64,000 bases of DNA from Hippophae tibetana (lineage: Eukaryota; Streptophyta; Magnoliopsida; Rosales; Elaeagnaceae). The notes beneath the pieces were generated by a model. That model was not told the origin of the DNA and did no database searches. It saw nothing but the letters and a program-made list of their open reading frames with translations. Positions 48,167-60,147 of the stretch are shown one piece after another (position 1 is the first letter of the stretch; each line of letters begins with the position of its first letter). The position numbers were made by a program, and so were the translations under genes. The stretch lies in NCBI GenBank assembly GCA_037013495.1, contig CM072802.1:59477275-59541274 (forward strand). The letters are read 5' to 3'.

Positions 48167-48184
48167 TGACGTCAGCTGATGTCA
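48167..48184 (+). promoter_or_regulatory. Twin TGA/bZIP-type site in the LTR, conserved in the sister copy
   Basis: TGACGTCAGCTGATGTCA carries two TGA(C/T)GTCA palindromes in tandem about 69 bp upstream of the TATA box. The sister LTR has TGATGTCAACTGACATCA (minus strand, 47040-47057) at the same place, about 71 bp from its TATA box. Plant TGA-class bZIP factors bind such paired sites (as-1-like). Confidence 0.55.
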
Positions 48185-48252
48185 TATTCACCTACTACGT
48201 GTTTCCTCCATTTTTATCATTTTCTCACCCACTTTTTATTCCTTTCCTCACC

Positions 48253-48260
48253 TATAAATA
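48253..48260 (+). promoter_or_regulatory. TATA box of the plus-strand solo LTR
   Basis: CACCTATAAATACCCTC, a canonical plant TATA context, followed by a pyrimidine-rich likely start region. The same motif is kept in the sister LTR at 46962-46969 (minus). Confidence 0.6.
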
Positions 48261-48420
48261 CCCTCATTCTCTTCACTTAATACCACACCTCAAAACACAT
48301 CTTCTCTTCTCTTTCTTTCTCTCATTTCTTAGTTTTTAAGTTTTTCTTAGTTTTTATCTTTTCTTAGTTAGTTTCTCTTAGTTTTAGAGTTCTTCTCTTT
48401 TTGAGAAGAACTAGTTATTT

Positions 48421-48543
48421 TTTTGTAATTTATTTGCTTTATGATTCAATAAATGGGAGTGTTTTGTAATTTATTTGCTTTATGATTCAATAAATGGGAG
48501 TGTTTTGTAATTTATTTGCTTTATGATTCAATAAATGGGAGTG
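48421..48543 (+). repeat. Three tandem 41 bp units containing AATAAA
   Basis: Units start at 48421, 48462 and 48503; each carries TTTGCTTTATGATTCAATAA and ends AATGGGAGTG. The units are virtually identical. The sister LTR has a single diverged counterpart, so this is a local expansion of the polyadenylation-signal region. Confidence 0.9.
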
Positions 48544-49617
48544 CAAATTCCGTTTGTAGGTTTTCCAGCAGCGGGAATAGCAACAAAGTACTGTAAGGAT
48601 TTTATTTTCTTTACAGTTATTTTTTATGCTTTATTCTTACATGTTATATTTAATTTGTCTGCGATTAAATTTAACTTTGTTGGTTGTTTGTAAACATGAT
48701 ATAATAATAACGTTGTTATGCTTGCGAAATATTAAATAGGTAAAAATCTCTAAAATGAATTGATTTTGTTTTTATTCAAGATTTTATATTAAGAATGTTA
48801 GAGAGAAATATATTATTTTTCATTACAAACTTAAATCTGAAAATTAGATTTTAAGGTTTAGTTATCCGGTCTCATTTAGAGTAGTGCTCTTTTATTTGTT
48901 GGTACAATTGCCCGGTAGTTAGAGTGAAGCTCTATTTTAAAAATGTTTTTATAAGAATTATTATCTGAAAATGTATTGACAATATATTTTTAGTAGTGGT
49001 TTTAAAACTTGAAAGTTAGTACTCAGATAATTAAATTCTTAGGTCTAATTTAGACACATTGAATAAAGTTTAAACTATCTAACCCCACTAATGGTGGCAT
49101 TTAATTTAATCTCTTAGAAAAAGGAATTAATTTCATTAACCAAATTAGTTATCAACCCCACCCATAGGTGTTAATTGATTTGTTTAGTTAACAAAGAATA
49201 TCTAATCCTACCAAATGTGATATTCATATAAAAAATAGAGTCAATAAATATCAATTTATATCTTTAATAACCTAGAAAATATTAGCAAGCATAATTAACT
49301 TAGTTATTATATCCATAAATACTCCACTATTATAAATGATAAAATTTTCATAAATATTTATTGAATCTGTATCTATGTTTATTTTTATGTTATTAGATTA
49401 GAAACACACAAACCAAACTATCGTGATAGGATGTTTAGGATTTAATTTCGTTTTTAAAAGATTGAATAATAAATTAAAATCCACATATATTCCTTCCTTA
49501 GATCGACCTTGGGAGTATACTTATCATTTTCTACGAAATGATTCGTGCACTTGCGAGAGTTTTATAAATATAAAACCAAAGTATTGGCAGGATCGGCGAT
49601 GCCGGTTTTGCTCATCA

Positions 49618-52600
49618 ACACTCCCCCATCAAGTTGGTGCATATATGTCTCTTATGCCCAACTTGTAAAGTGAGTTGTAAAAGTTATTTATAGACACAGA
49701 TTTTGTGAGTATATCAGCCAATTGATCTTTGGATTTAACAAATGGAAGTTGAATAATTTTTTCTTCAAGATTCTATTTGATGAAGTTTCGATCCACTTCA
49801 ACATACTTCATGCGATCTTGTTGAACTGGATTGTAGGAGATGGCAATGGCTGCCTTGTTCTCACAAAATAAGTTCATTTTAGAGTTAAGAGCAACACCAA
49901 TCTCAGTTAGAAGTTTTTTCAACCAAAGGAGCTCACATATTCCCTTGACCATTCCTCAAAATTTAGCTTCAGCGCTAGATAAGGCGACTACCTTTCGCTT
50001 CTTTCTCCTCCATGTAACAAGATTTCCCCCCACAAAAGTAAAGTACCCAGCAGTAGATTCCCTACCCAGTTTGAATCTGTATATCCAACAACTTCCAATT
50101 GACCATTCTTTGAAAATATAAGTCCTTTCCCAGGGGAGGATTTCAAATAACGAAGTATTCGCATGACGATATCCATATGGTCTTCATTTGGGCAGTGCAT
50201 GAACTGACTCACAACACTCACAGCAAACACAATATCAGGCCAAGTATGAGATAAATATATGAGTTTACCCACTAACTATTGATATCTCTGTTTATCTGCT
50301 GGTACTTGGTCCACATATTCTTCAAGTTTATGATTTGGGACCATTAGAATATCGACAGGTTTACGATCTAGTAATCCTGCCTCTACCAGTAGGTCTAGAG
50401 TATATTTCCTTTAGGAAAGGAATATGCCTTGTTTTGATCTTATTACCTTAATGCCTAAGAAGTATTTGAGCCCTCCTAAGTTCTTCATTTCAAACTCATT
50501 TGACAGTTGTTCTTGAAGCCTAAAGATTTCTTTTTTATCATCTCCTATAATGATCATGTCATCTACATAGACTATAAGGGCTATTATTTTTCCCAATCGA
50601 TGTTTTAGGAAAAGAGTGTGGTCAGAGTTGCTTTGTTGAAACCTATATTTCCTTATTGCTGAACTCAACCTACCAAACCATGCTCGAGGTGATTTTTTTA
50701 GTCCATACAATGCTCATTGTAATCTACATGTAGTTTCTTTTCCTGATGTAACAGTATATCCTGGTGGGATATCCATGTAAATCTCTTATTCAAGATCACC
50801 ATAAAGGAAGGCATTTTTCATGTCAAGTTAGTGCAATGACCAATCTAAATTTGCTATAAGAGATAACAAAACTCTAACATTTTTTAGTTTAGCCACAGGT
50901 GAGAAGGTTTCCTAATAATCTATACCATGTTTCTATGTATACCCTTTTGCTACTAGCCTCATCTTGTATCGATCAACTGACCCATCTACTTTATATTTAA
51001 TGGAGAAAATCCACTTGCATCCTACCATTTTCCTCCCTTGAGGCAACTCGCTTAACACCCATGTGTTATTCTTCTACAACGCCTCAAATTCTTCTTTTAT
51101 AGCTTGAGCCCAGTTTGGATCAGATAAGGCTTCTTCAATGCTACTTTGAATTTGACATGAGGAGAGTGTTTATGCAAACGCCCTGATAGGTTCTGATAAC
51201 CCTTGAATAGATACATAATTGGTTATTGGATACTTGGATTGTCGTTCTTCTCTATCTAGAGAGTATCGATTTGAAGGTTTGCCTCGATTGTTTCTGAAAG
51301 GTAGAATATAACCAACAGATGTATCTATAACATTATTTTGTAAATGTGTGATAGGTACTAGAGAGCGGAGTGGTGTATCAACCACTGCATCTTTTGGAGA
51401 TTCAATCACTAGTTTAGATTCAGTTCTTAGAAGTTCAAGTTCGGGTCTAGGTACTGGCTCATCCATATTGTTTTCATTATCTGAGTATGCTGGATTGTTA
51501 CTAATGTCTAACACTTCAACATCAAGCCAATTTCGTTATTCACCATAAATCTCCCACTAAATTGGGTAATTGGATACTGGTGATGGGAAAAAATATTCAG
51601 ATTCTAGGAAAGTGACATCCATGGTAATGTAGGTTCTTTTAGTAATAGGATCGTAGCATTAATGTCCCTTTTTTATATGCCATACCCCAAGAATACACAT
51701 CAGATAGCACATGGATCCACCTTAGTTCGTTGATTTTTATGGAGGTGGACAAAAACAACACATCCAAAAATTTGGGGTAGAAGCATCAAAATAGTAGGCA
51801 AGTGAACATGATCAAATAGCACCTTTAATGAAGTCTGAAATGGTAAGGTTTTGTGAACATACGGTTCAGTAGATACACAACTGTAGTAACAACATCACTC
51901 CAGTATCTACTAGGCATATGTGTAGTGATTAGTAAGGCCCGTGAAGTTTCTAAAATATGCATATTCTTCCTCTCTGCAGTCTCATTCTGTTGTGGGGTTT
52001 GTGAACACGAGGTTTCATGGAGAATACCATGGTTGTCCAAGTATCGCCGAAATTGTTGATTAACATACTCCCCCCCATTATTAGACCTAAGGATCTTAAT
52101 TTTTTCAGAAAATTGTGTCTGAATCATGGTATGAAACAAGTGAAACATAGAAAATACTTCATCTTTATGTTTGAGAAGGTAAATCCATGTCATTCGTGTA
52201 CAATCATCAGCAAAAAATACAAACCAATCATGACCCAACGACGTAGTGACCGGGGAAGGTCCCCAAACATCAGAATGTACTAAAGCAAAATGAATCATAC
52301 TTTAATGCATGCTCATAGGATAAGATGCCCTATGAATTTTTGCTAAGATACAAGTCTCACATTTGAAATCTGAGTGTGGGACATTTGAAAATAAACTAGG
52401 TAGTAAGTGTCTTAAATACCCAAATGATGAATGACCAAATCTTCGATGACATAACCAAATATATCGCTCCTTGTTACTAACTGTGTGTTGCATGTGATTG
52501 GCTCTTCCTGAACTGAGGTCATCCATATAATATAAACCTCCTTTCTTAGTACCATACCCAATGATCTCCTTGGTGAGAATATCCTGTAGAAGACAAAAGG

Positions 52601-53130
52601 TAGAATACACCAATACTACACAGTTAAGATCTGAAGCGACTTGACTTACAAACATTAGTCTGTGTGAAAGAGAGGGTACAAGTAATGTATTAGATAATGA
52701 TAATGAAGGAGATAAAGTCACTATTCCAACCCCTATAACTGGATAAGTGACCCCATTGGCATTGGAACAACTCCGTCTCGGCTGGGTTGTATTAGAGAGA
52801 TTTTTTTGGGTCAAATGTCATATGATTTGTAGCTCTAGAGTTGAGAATGCAATCCTCATTATCACTACGAGTAGAGATGTGAAATGCTTTACTTGAAGTA
52901 CCTTGATCCTAAGAAGATTCGACATGAGGAATAAGGGATAATGATACATTATTAGTAGCCACAACAACTCTCCCAGTGGTTTCCCATTTTTTCTGTGCTT
53001 GAAGATCATTCCACCAATCTGGATACCCATGTAGTTTGAAGCATTTTTCACGAGTGTGTTTGGAGTTTCTAAAATTGGTATATTTTATGTTAACAGAAGG
53101 TGGATTTCCTGTGAGTTTTTGCTACCCAAA
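49618..53130 (-). mobile_element. Ty1/copia element, 5'-truncated, minus strand
   Basis: Minus-strand order from right: gag zinc-knuckle end (about 53.0-53.1 kb, TREKCFKLHGYPDWW-like), protease neighbourhood (52.8 kb), GAG-pre-integrase (52.3-52.8 kb, LCHRRFGHSSFGYLRHLLPS), integrase (51.8-52.3 kb, ALVHSDVWGPSPV, NNGGEYVNQQF), reverse transcriptase (50.4-51.0 kb, MYGLKKSPRAW, VYVDDMI), RNase H (49.65-50.3 kb). The purine tract (minus TTGATGGGGGAGTG, plus 49621-49636) marks the 3' LTR start, which is split by two solo LTRs. Gag N-terminus and 5' LTR are missing. Broken, with around ten interruptions. Confidence 0.85.
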
Positions 53131-53170
53131 GAAAGAGAGGTATTTTTATATCGTGTTATTGAGAAACAGA

Positions 53171-53334
53171 GGTTATTTTGATGAAGATAAATTAAATATT
53201 GTAGCAGAGTCATTTTTGATGAAACTAAATTAATTATTGTAGTAGAGATATTTTTGATAAAGTTAAATTAATTATTATAGTAGGGGTATTTTTGATAAAA
53301 TTAACTTAATTATTATAATAAGGGTATTTTTGAA
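53171..53334 (+). repeat. 38 bp minisatellite, four units plus a partial
   Basis: Units start at 53171, 53209, 53247, 53285 and 53323, each with TATTTTTGAT-AA-TTAAATTAATTATT-like sequence. Looser copies continue to about 53580 (GGTATTTTTGAAGA). It begins where the copia element is cut off. Confidence 0.85.
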
Positions 53335-53804
53335 GAAAAGCAAAACCTCAAGAGTATTTGTGATAATATTCTTAACGACAATAATAAAAAAGCTATATAG
53401 GTAGGGGTAGAAAAGACTTTTCAAATATTGATGTGATTTTTCACGGTTTTTTAATATTTCTGTTAAATAATAAGGGTATTTTTGAAGATACGTTAAAACT
53501 CAAGAATATTATAATTTTTTTAAAATATTAAAGATATTTATGAAGATATTGAAAAACTAGAAGATATTTTTGATTTTTTACCCAATTGCTCTGGGCGTAA
53601 AATCCTAACGGGTGCGCTTCATACCAAAAAAGATGTAAGACTTAATTAAACACACGAGAGCCTCCAAACTTTTTTTTAAGCCCACCTCCTCAAAATAGCC
53701 TTGTTACAACAATGTTACCATATTAATTGACTAGTTAGGTTGTGTTCACAATGTTTTGCTAGAAGTTCGGATGAAAATACCATAAAAACTAATAAGGCCA
53801 TGCC

Positions 53805-54165
53805 TTTTAGATTATTGCCTTTCAGGCAGCACAGTACAAGAAATTTCTCCGTAGTCCGCGCTGGACTTGACATGTTGCCTTTAAGGTTGCACATTACAAG
53901 TTGTTGGCCTCCAGGCCACATCCGATGGAAAGTGAGATACCACCTCTACGCCGCGCTTTCTAGAGCGTCACCATCTAGGTCTCACCTGATAGGAAGTGAG
54001 ATGTCACTTCTACGCCTCCCTTTCAGAGTGTTACCTCCCAGGTCGCGCCTTCCATTTCACTGCCATCCAAGTCGAACCTTATGAGATAAGCTTTTGCTTT
54101 ATATTTGGTGTTTTTGGACACCTTTCAGGTCGCGCAATTTAGACTGTTGCCAAGTAGGTTGTGTT
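53805..54165 (+). repeat. Imperfect repeat region, about 60 bp period, GC-richer
   Basis: The motif TTGCCTTTCAGGTCGCGC recurs in variants near 53812, 53874, 53904, 53971, 54029, 54060, 54119 and 54141, spaced roughly 30 or 60 bp. Within it GGAAAGTGAGATACCAC and GGAAGTGAGATGTCAC repeat 63 bp apart. No stable reading frame crosses it. Probably part of an LTR or satellite-like repeat, family unknown. Confidence 0.55.
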
Positions 54166-54960
54166 GGGCATGATAGCTCACAAACTACCAAATCGTGCAG
54201 TGTACGTAGATCAATGCTAACCCTGACCACCCAGGAAGACACTAACTAGGACATAGGCGACCAGCCACACCAATAGCTAACCAGGTTGTGGCCTACAGTC
54301 ATCGTCAATACATGATGTAGTTGGCAAGACATCGGCTTCCAAGGCCCTTGTTGGGGGGCCACCATCCACCTAGGATGTCATCGGCTAGCTACTGTCGGGC
54401 CAGCTCATGTCTGAGCATGTCGGTTATAACAGTCACCCCTCTTGCATTGTTCCTTTGCCTTTCATGCCAAGCACATTGATTTACGTACCCACCTTGTGAG
54501 AAAGCATGATACGTAAAGTTGTTTGGATGTGAGCTCTCATCTAAGTGTGTTGTGCAAAAGCAGCTCCCACTTCCAGAGTGTGTCACTATGACGTTCTTCA
54601 ATGCTTAGAGTTCCAGAGAACAGAAATGCCATATTCACATTTGGGTCCAAGTCCAATGATTTGTGCATTTTGGATAGTTAATTCAAACAATGACTTGGGT
54701 ACAAGGTATAACGCCATTACCAAGAGGACCAGAAAGTCCCATTACTTGGGTATTTTCTACTCGGAGATCTTGACCATCCAACCATATCCTACCTATTAAG
54801 TTGCAATGGTTGACTTTCACATTGATTACTTGATCGCTTCATATATAGCTCATTAACCTGGAGTCAGATTCAATTAAGGGACATACCGTTGGAAAGCTCA
54901 TGAGCTTGTAATCGTTATTCAGCATAGTAGACCTTAAGGTCCTCTTCATAAAAAAAAAAG
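54166..54960. other. Repeat-like, moderately GC-rich region of unknown class
   Basis: Base composition contrasts with the AT-rich surroundings and the sequence resembles non-coding LTR or leader DNA (GTTGGCAAGACATCGGC, GTCGGGCCAGCTCATGTC). No protein motif, tRNA or LTR pair was recognised. The short open frames here are not convincing. Confidence 0.4.
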
Positions 54961-57900
54961 GAAAAAGTATGGAACCACACTCAAACTTCCAGCATACCTA
55001 GATTGAACAATTAGTTAATTTGCTTAGATCAAATTAGTTAATTTGCTCTCTCAAACAAAGAAATTATTTAAGAATCGAAGTTGATCTATTACCAAATTGG
55101 TGTTATTTTACAGGATCATGTGCGAACAACACGAAGAGGCAAAATTAGCATCAACAAGTATAGATGAAATTTGATTAGTGCAAGGGTAAGCACAAAGGTA
55201 GGTGGAAAAAGCAAATTGGGCACTGCATGAAAGTGAGACCTAAATGAAGGAGAAGCTTTTACTAAATTACTGAAGGAATATATATGCTTGAGAATATTGG
55301 CGTCTCAAGTTCTCAACAACTACTTCATTTTATTTTTATTTTTTTAAAAGAAGAAGAAGAAAACCTCAACTACTTTCAGTAGACAGCAAAATCTTAATTC
55401 TATGGCTGAAGGTTTTTTTTTTGTGCATGATAATGAGTCGTTTAACTAATTTCATGGTAGACTTTAATCCTTGTTATTGGCACACTTTTTATTATAAAAT
55501 TGATAAGGTTGTTGTATCTTTGATCCAAAGTTTAAAATTTACTTTAATAAAATAAAAGCTAATAAGAACTGACAAAAAGTCTTTGTTATTGCTTTCAACC
55601 ACATGGTAATCACTAAAGCATTCAATTATCATGGGCAGTAGACTGGATTCTCATTACTTGTAGTAATTTGGTTAATTACCTGACGCAGCATCATTATCAT
55701 GGGTATTGAAAAAAAAATTGTAATCAATTAATATAATATTGAGTTTTGCAAAAATTATAATATATTTTAAGTTAGATTATTTCATAATAAAAATTCTCAA
55801 ATCATTTACACACTTATATAACCATTTTACACATATTATATATTGTGAGTTTTCCTTAAAAACAAATCAGTGATAATACAAATTTCTTAATTATATCCAG
55901 AAAAATATTTTTTTCTTTTATTTTTTTATTTATTTATTTCAGTTTTTTTTTCTTTTATTTTCAAAAAAATTACATATGATCAATTTTTTAATTTTATTTT
56001 TATTTTTTTATTAGATTTAAAATATCAATTTTATAAATTATTTTTACCCATTTAGTTACACACTTTATAAAAAATAGAAATAAAAAATTTTTAAATTTAA
56101 CTATTTATTTTTATGGTTTCATTTTTCATAACAAAATAATTAAACTACTTTAAAAAATAACAAAAAAGTATAAACTTCTATGACTTGGGTTGTTACAGTA
56201 TTGAAGTTAACTTATATAACTTTCTCCTTTTTTTGCTAAATTGTTTTCCTTAATTTTTCCATTGTTATTATATATTTAAGATATACATGTATAATATTTG
56301 TTATAAACCTTGTCATATTGAATATTTAATTAAGTACATATATAGTTACAATATCTAAATAAATTATATATCCTGAATTACACGTCTGTTGAGAATTTTA
56401 TGCCATCACTTTCATACTTTCATTCATAAATTTTATATAAATAAATATGTTATTCAAGTATTTAATAAATAATTATGAATTTATAACAATTTTTTGTTGT
56501 ATTTTAAAATTAATATAACGAATTATACACATACATACATTTTACCGTTTAATTCTCGAACTATATTTTGCAGACTATACTTAATTTAACACTCTTTTAT
56601 TAAAAATAACAAAAAAAAAAGTATTTAACAATGTCTTTTTATTTCCATGGTTAAGGGACATTTTATTTTTAGATTAATTTATACTAATATCAAAATAATA
56701 TTTTTATTTTTAGAAACAGCAGGTCATTAATTTGTTAGGCAAAATTTTAGATTACTCTGCATTAGTGTTTTGTTTTTTGCTTTTAAGATAGCAATTTCCA
56801 AAATTTTAGATTACCCTGCACTAATGTATTTAATGAAAATTTTTATTTAGTCATTTTAAGTGAAAGAAAATCAAAATACTTAAAGTAAAATGCTTAATAA
56901 TGATTTAAGATTATTTTTTTTTTGAAAAATATAATGATATCTAAGAAATTTGTTTGGTTAATATTATTTTATAAAATTTGTTTTTTTTTATCATTTTTTA
57001 ATATTTCTCCGTAGAAAAGTCATTAGACTTGATTTATTGTTTAAATAAATGTATAGTGAAAAAATATGTAATTACAAAATCTGTTTTTAAGTATTTAATA
57101 ATCTCTTATTATAAAATGATTTTTTCAAATAGTGAAAATCGAAATTATAAACTGTTATAAAATAGAGTTAAAAAATAAAAAAAATAGAAAATTAAGAATA
57201 GAAATCACAATCATTACTATACATAATCTCAGTTTTTAAAAATATGCATGATGTAAGATATCTTTGAAAATTTCTCCTAGTGCAGCAATTATTCTCGGTG
57301 AGAATCAAATTAATAGTTGTTAGACATTTTGTTTGAGGGGTAAAAAGTTGAAACAAATTCTCCTATAAATATGTTATTTTTAAAAATTTAAAAATTTTAA
57401 ATTCTATATCTAAATACAATTGCTAAACATACATACAATATTGAATAAATAATAAGCATAAAAATTAAAAAAAGTAATCAAAATGAAGATTTTAGTTGAA
57501 AACCTAGGATATAATAATAATTTAAGACAAAAAATATCAATAAAAAGAACCACCTAATTTATCGATTATAAAAATTAAATGTTCAAATAAAAAATTGATC
57601 TTATATTACCATTATATAGATAATGTTTTAATGTACTTATGTAAGAGCTCTTGTATTATTTTTACAACCTCCAAGATTACTATATGAATTAAGACCAAGT
57701 TCCAATTTGATCCTCACAATCAACCACATTACATATATAAGTGTTTTTTTTTTGTCTATAAAAGACTATTAATATATAATAGTTTAGAAAAAGACTTAAT
57801 TAAAATTTAGTTTAAAAATAGTAAAAATAAAACTTACTAAACAATTTGGGGGTCATTTGTTTTTTCTAACTCTCGTCACATTTTCTCTCTCTCCTTTTTC

Positions 57901-58638
57901 ATTTTTTTTATAACTTTCATAACATTTTCTCTTTCTTCTTTTTTAATTAGCAACATATCAACCTTATTTTCTTAAAAAATAAATATTTTTATTTTTTTCT
58001 TCTCTCTCTTTCCCTAATTTCCAACACCTTATTTTCTTAAAATATATTTATTCACTGAATTTTAATAAATAATAATTTATATTTATATAATAAAAAATAT
58101 ATTTTTTATAACAAATAAATTATCAAAATTTTATTATAAAATAATTTAAAATAATAATAATAATAAATTATAAAATTTTAAATTATTAAAAACTTTACTA
58201 AATAGTTAAAATAATTTTTATGAAAAATTATTGACATCTTAAAAAAATAAATTATTTAAGATTAAAAAAATTAAAAAATAGATTACATTGTAACAAATAT
58301 CTTTAATATTTAAATATTTATTAACAATAATTATATTTAAGTATTAATATAATTAATTCAATATAATTTATATATTTTATTATATTAATATAAAAATAAT
58401 TATAATAATATTTTATTATATTAATAATAAAAATAATTATAATAATATTATATTATATAATATTTTTCCACAAAATTTGTGATATAATATTCTATATTTG
58501 TATTATATATTGTAAACAATTGGATATAGAGGCTTTACAATTTTTTTTAATAATTTAATTATTTTTATGAATATTATTTTTTATATCATAATTATAATTA
58601 ATATTATAATTATTTATTAAATATAATTATATTATATT

Positions 58639-58663
58639 TAATAATAATAATAATAATAATAAT
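58639..58663. repeat. (AAT)n microsatellite
   Basis: Eight consecutive AAT/TAA units in AT-rich spacer. Confidence 0.85.
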
Positions 58664-60087
58664 TTATTATATTATTTATGAATTATCAAAATATTTAACA
58701 TATCATTTTCAATATATGTATAAATTTATATTTATTTTATTGTAAAATAAATTATTTTTTATTTTTAAAATAAAATTTTTAATATATGATATGATAAAAA
58801 ATATTTATGTATTTAAAATTAATTATAAATTTATAAGATGTTAATATTTTTTTATGTTTATAATAATTATGTTTTGTAAAATAGAGCTAATATATCTTTT
58901 TTGTTAAATAAAATTGATTAAAATTTTTGCTTTCAAGTTTAAGGTAAGATCTTGACTATTTTTTTAAAAAAAATCTTACTTATGCCCATTTTTAAACTAT
59001 TATCTAGGAGTTGGCTCTTATAGACAAAACCCTTATAACTTGCCGAAGGTATAAATACCACCGTATATGTTCCAAATTTTGATAGTAAACAAATCCTAAT
59101 TCTAGTTCTGAACATATCAATAAACTTAAAATTAAGTTTTTAGTATAAAAGATTTAGTTCAAGATTAATAACAATAACTCCTTTATATATTAATAATTAA
59201 CTTAATAAATCTTGACTACTTATGTGATGAATTGGCCAAAGCAACACAGATCCTAGAAAGAAATTATATGATTATAGAAAATAATAAATAAAAATTGTAA
59301 AATTCGTGTGCTTTGAAAGCATACATTTTTTGTGTGCTTGTGGGTTATGTATGTTGTGTGGTATAGTCATAGGTTTGTATGTATAAGAAAGTTTTAAATC
59401 CTAAATCTAGATCATTGTTGAGAAAATCATACTTCAAATAAAATGTTTTATTGATTAGCTATCATTATTATTACCATATATTTCTAATCTAATATTTAAT
59501 TGAGGTTAATCAAAGTGCTAAGACACAATGTGTTATAATCTTTATTGGAATACAATTTTTTGATAGGTAGAAAGGGCTCGTAATTTATGTATAAAAATCT
59601 AGGATTTTAGGTTATAATTTAATCAACACAAATAACTTTAAGTGTTGTGCAATATGTTCGTACATATATGAATACATGAATGAAATTTTAATTGTGATAA
59701 TTAATAAGATTATAATTAAAGTACAATTATCAAAAATTATAATGTTTTTTGAGCTTTACTTGAGGACATAATAACCAGACTAAAAACTAATATACAAATT
59801 AAAATTTTATAAGTTTAAGTAGGAATCTTAAAGTATATTAGAATAATTATCTAGAATTTAAAATTTCTCTCAACATTTCTATTCCTTCTTTTCTTTTCAA
59901 GGTATCTTTTAGTATTATCTTAGTACTATAAAATTTAAAATTAATTAAAATTTATGCTTGTATTGTATGAAATAATTTGTTAAAACACTTAAAATATTTA
60001 TTTTATTATAATTATACTCACAATATATAAGTAATGATAAAAACATGCTTAATAATGTGCATTTTAAAGTTATAAGTATTTCCATAA

Positions 60088-60147
60088 CGCATAGATAATG
60101 ATATCATTATGCCCAAAATTGGGCATATTGTTATCGTTATCCATACG
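60088..60147. repeat. Short hairpin, 27 bp arms, 6 bp loop
   Basis: CGCATAGATAATGAT..ATGCCC faces GGGCATATTG..CCATACG with 22 of 27 positions paired; three of the five mismatches still permit G-U pairs in RNA. Probably a small fold-back element. Confidence 0.65.

Larger units (their letters stand above)
47691..49617 (+). mobile_element. Solo LTR (gypsy family 'TGATGAG'), plus orientation
   Basis: Starts TGATGAGTGCTAAAAAAAC and ends GGTTTTGCTCATCA, so its ends form the inverted pair TGATGAG/CTCATCA; about 1.93 kb. Target duplications ATACT (47686-47690) and ACACT (49618-49622) differ at one base. Parts in order: AT-rich head; GC-rich CpG-dense block (47976-48166); twin TGA-type site (48167-48184); TATAAATA (48253-48260); tripled AATAAA unit (48421-48543); and a tail with GGGAGTATACTTATCATTTT and TCGTGCACTTGCGAGAG. 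It has no interior. Confidence 0.85.

Noticed and set aside
47902-48339. Overlapping open frames (80-135 codons) on both strands in the GC-rich LTR block
   Set aside because: GC-rich DNA lacks stops on both strands; frames are not shared with the other two LTR copies and contain no motif.
49840-50121. 93-codon plus-strand frame
   Set aside because: Antisense of the copia RNase H region.
53740-54084. 114-codon plus-strand frame
   Set aside because: Runs through a degenerate tandem repeat with no protein motif; Arg/Ser/Leu/Pro composition reflects the repeat.
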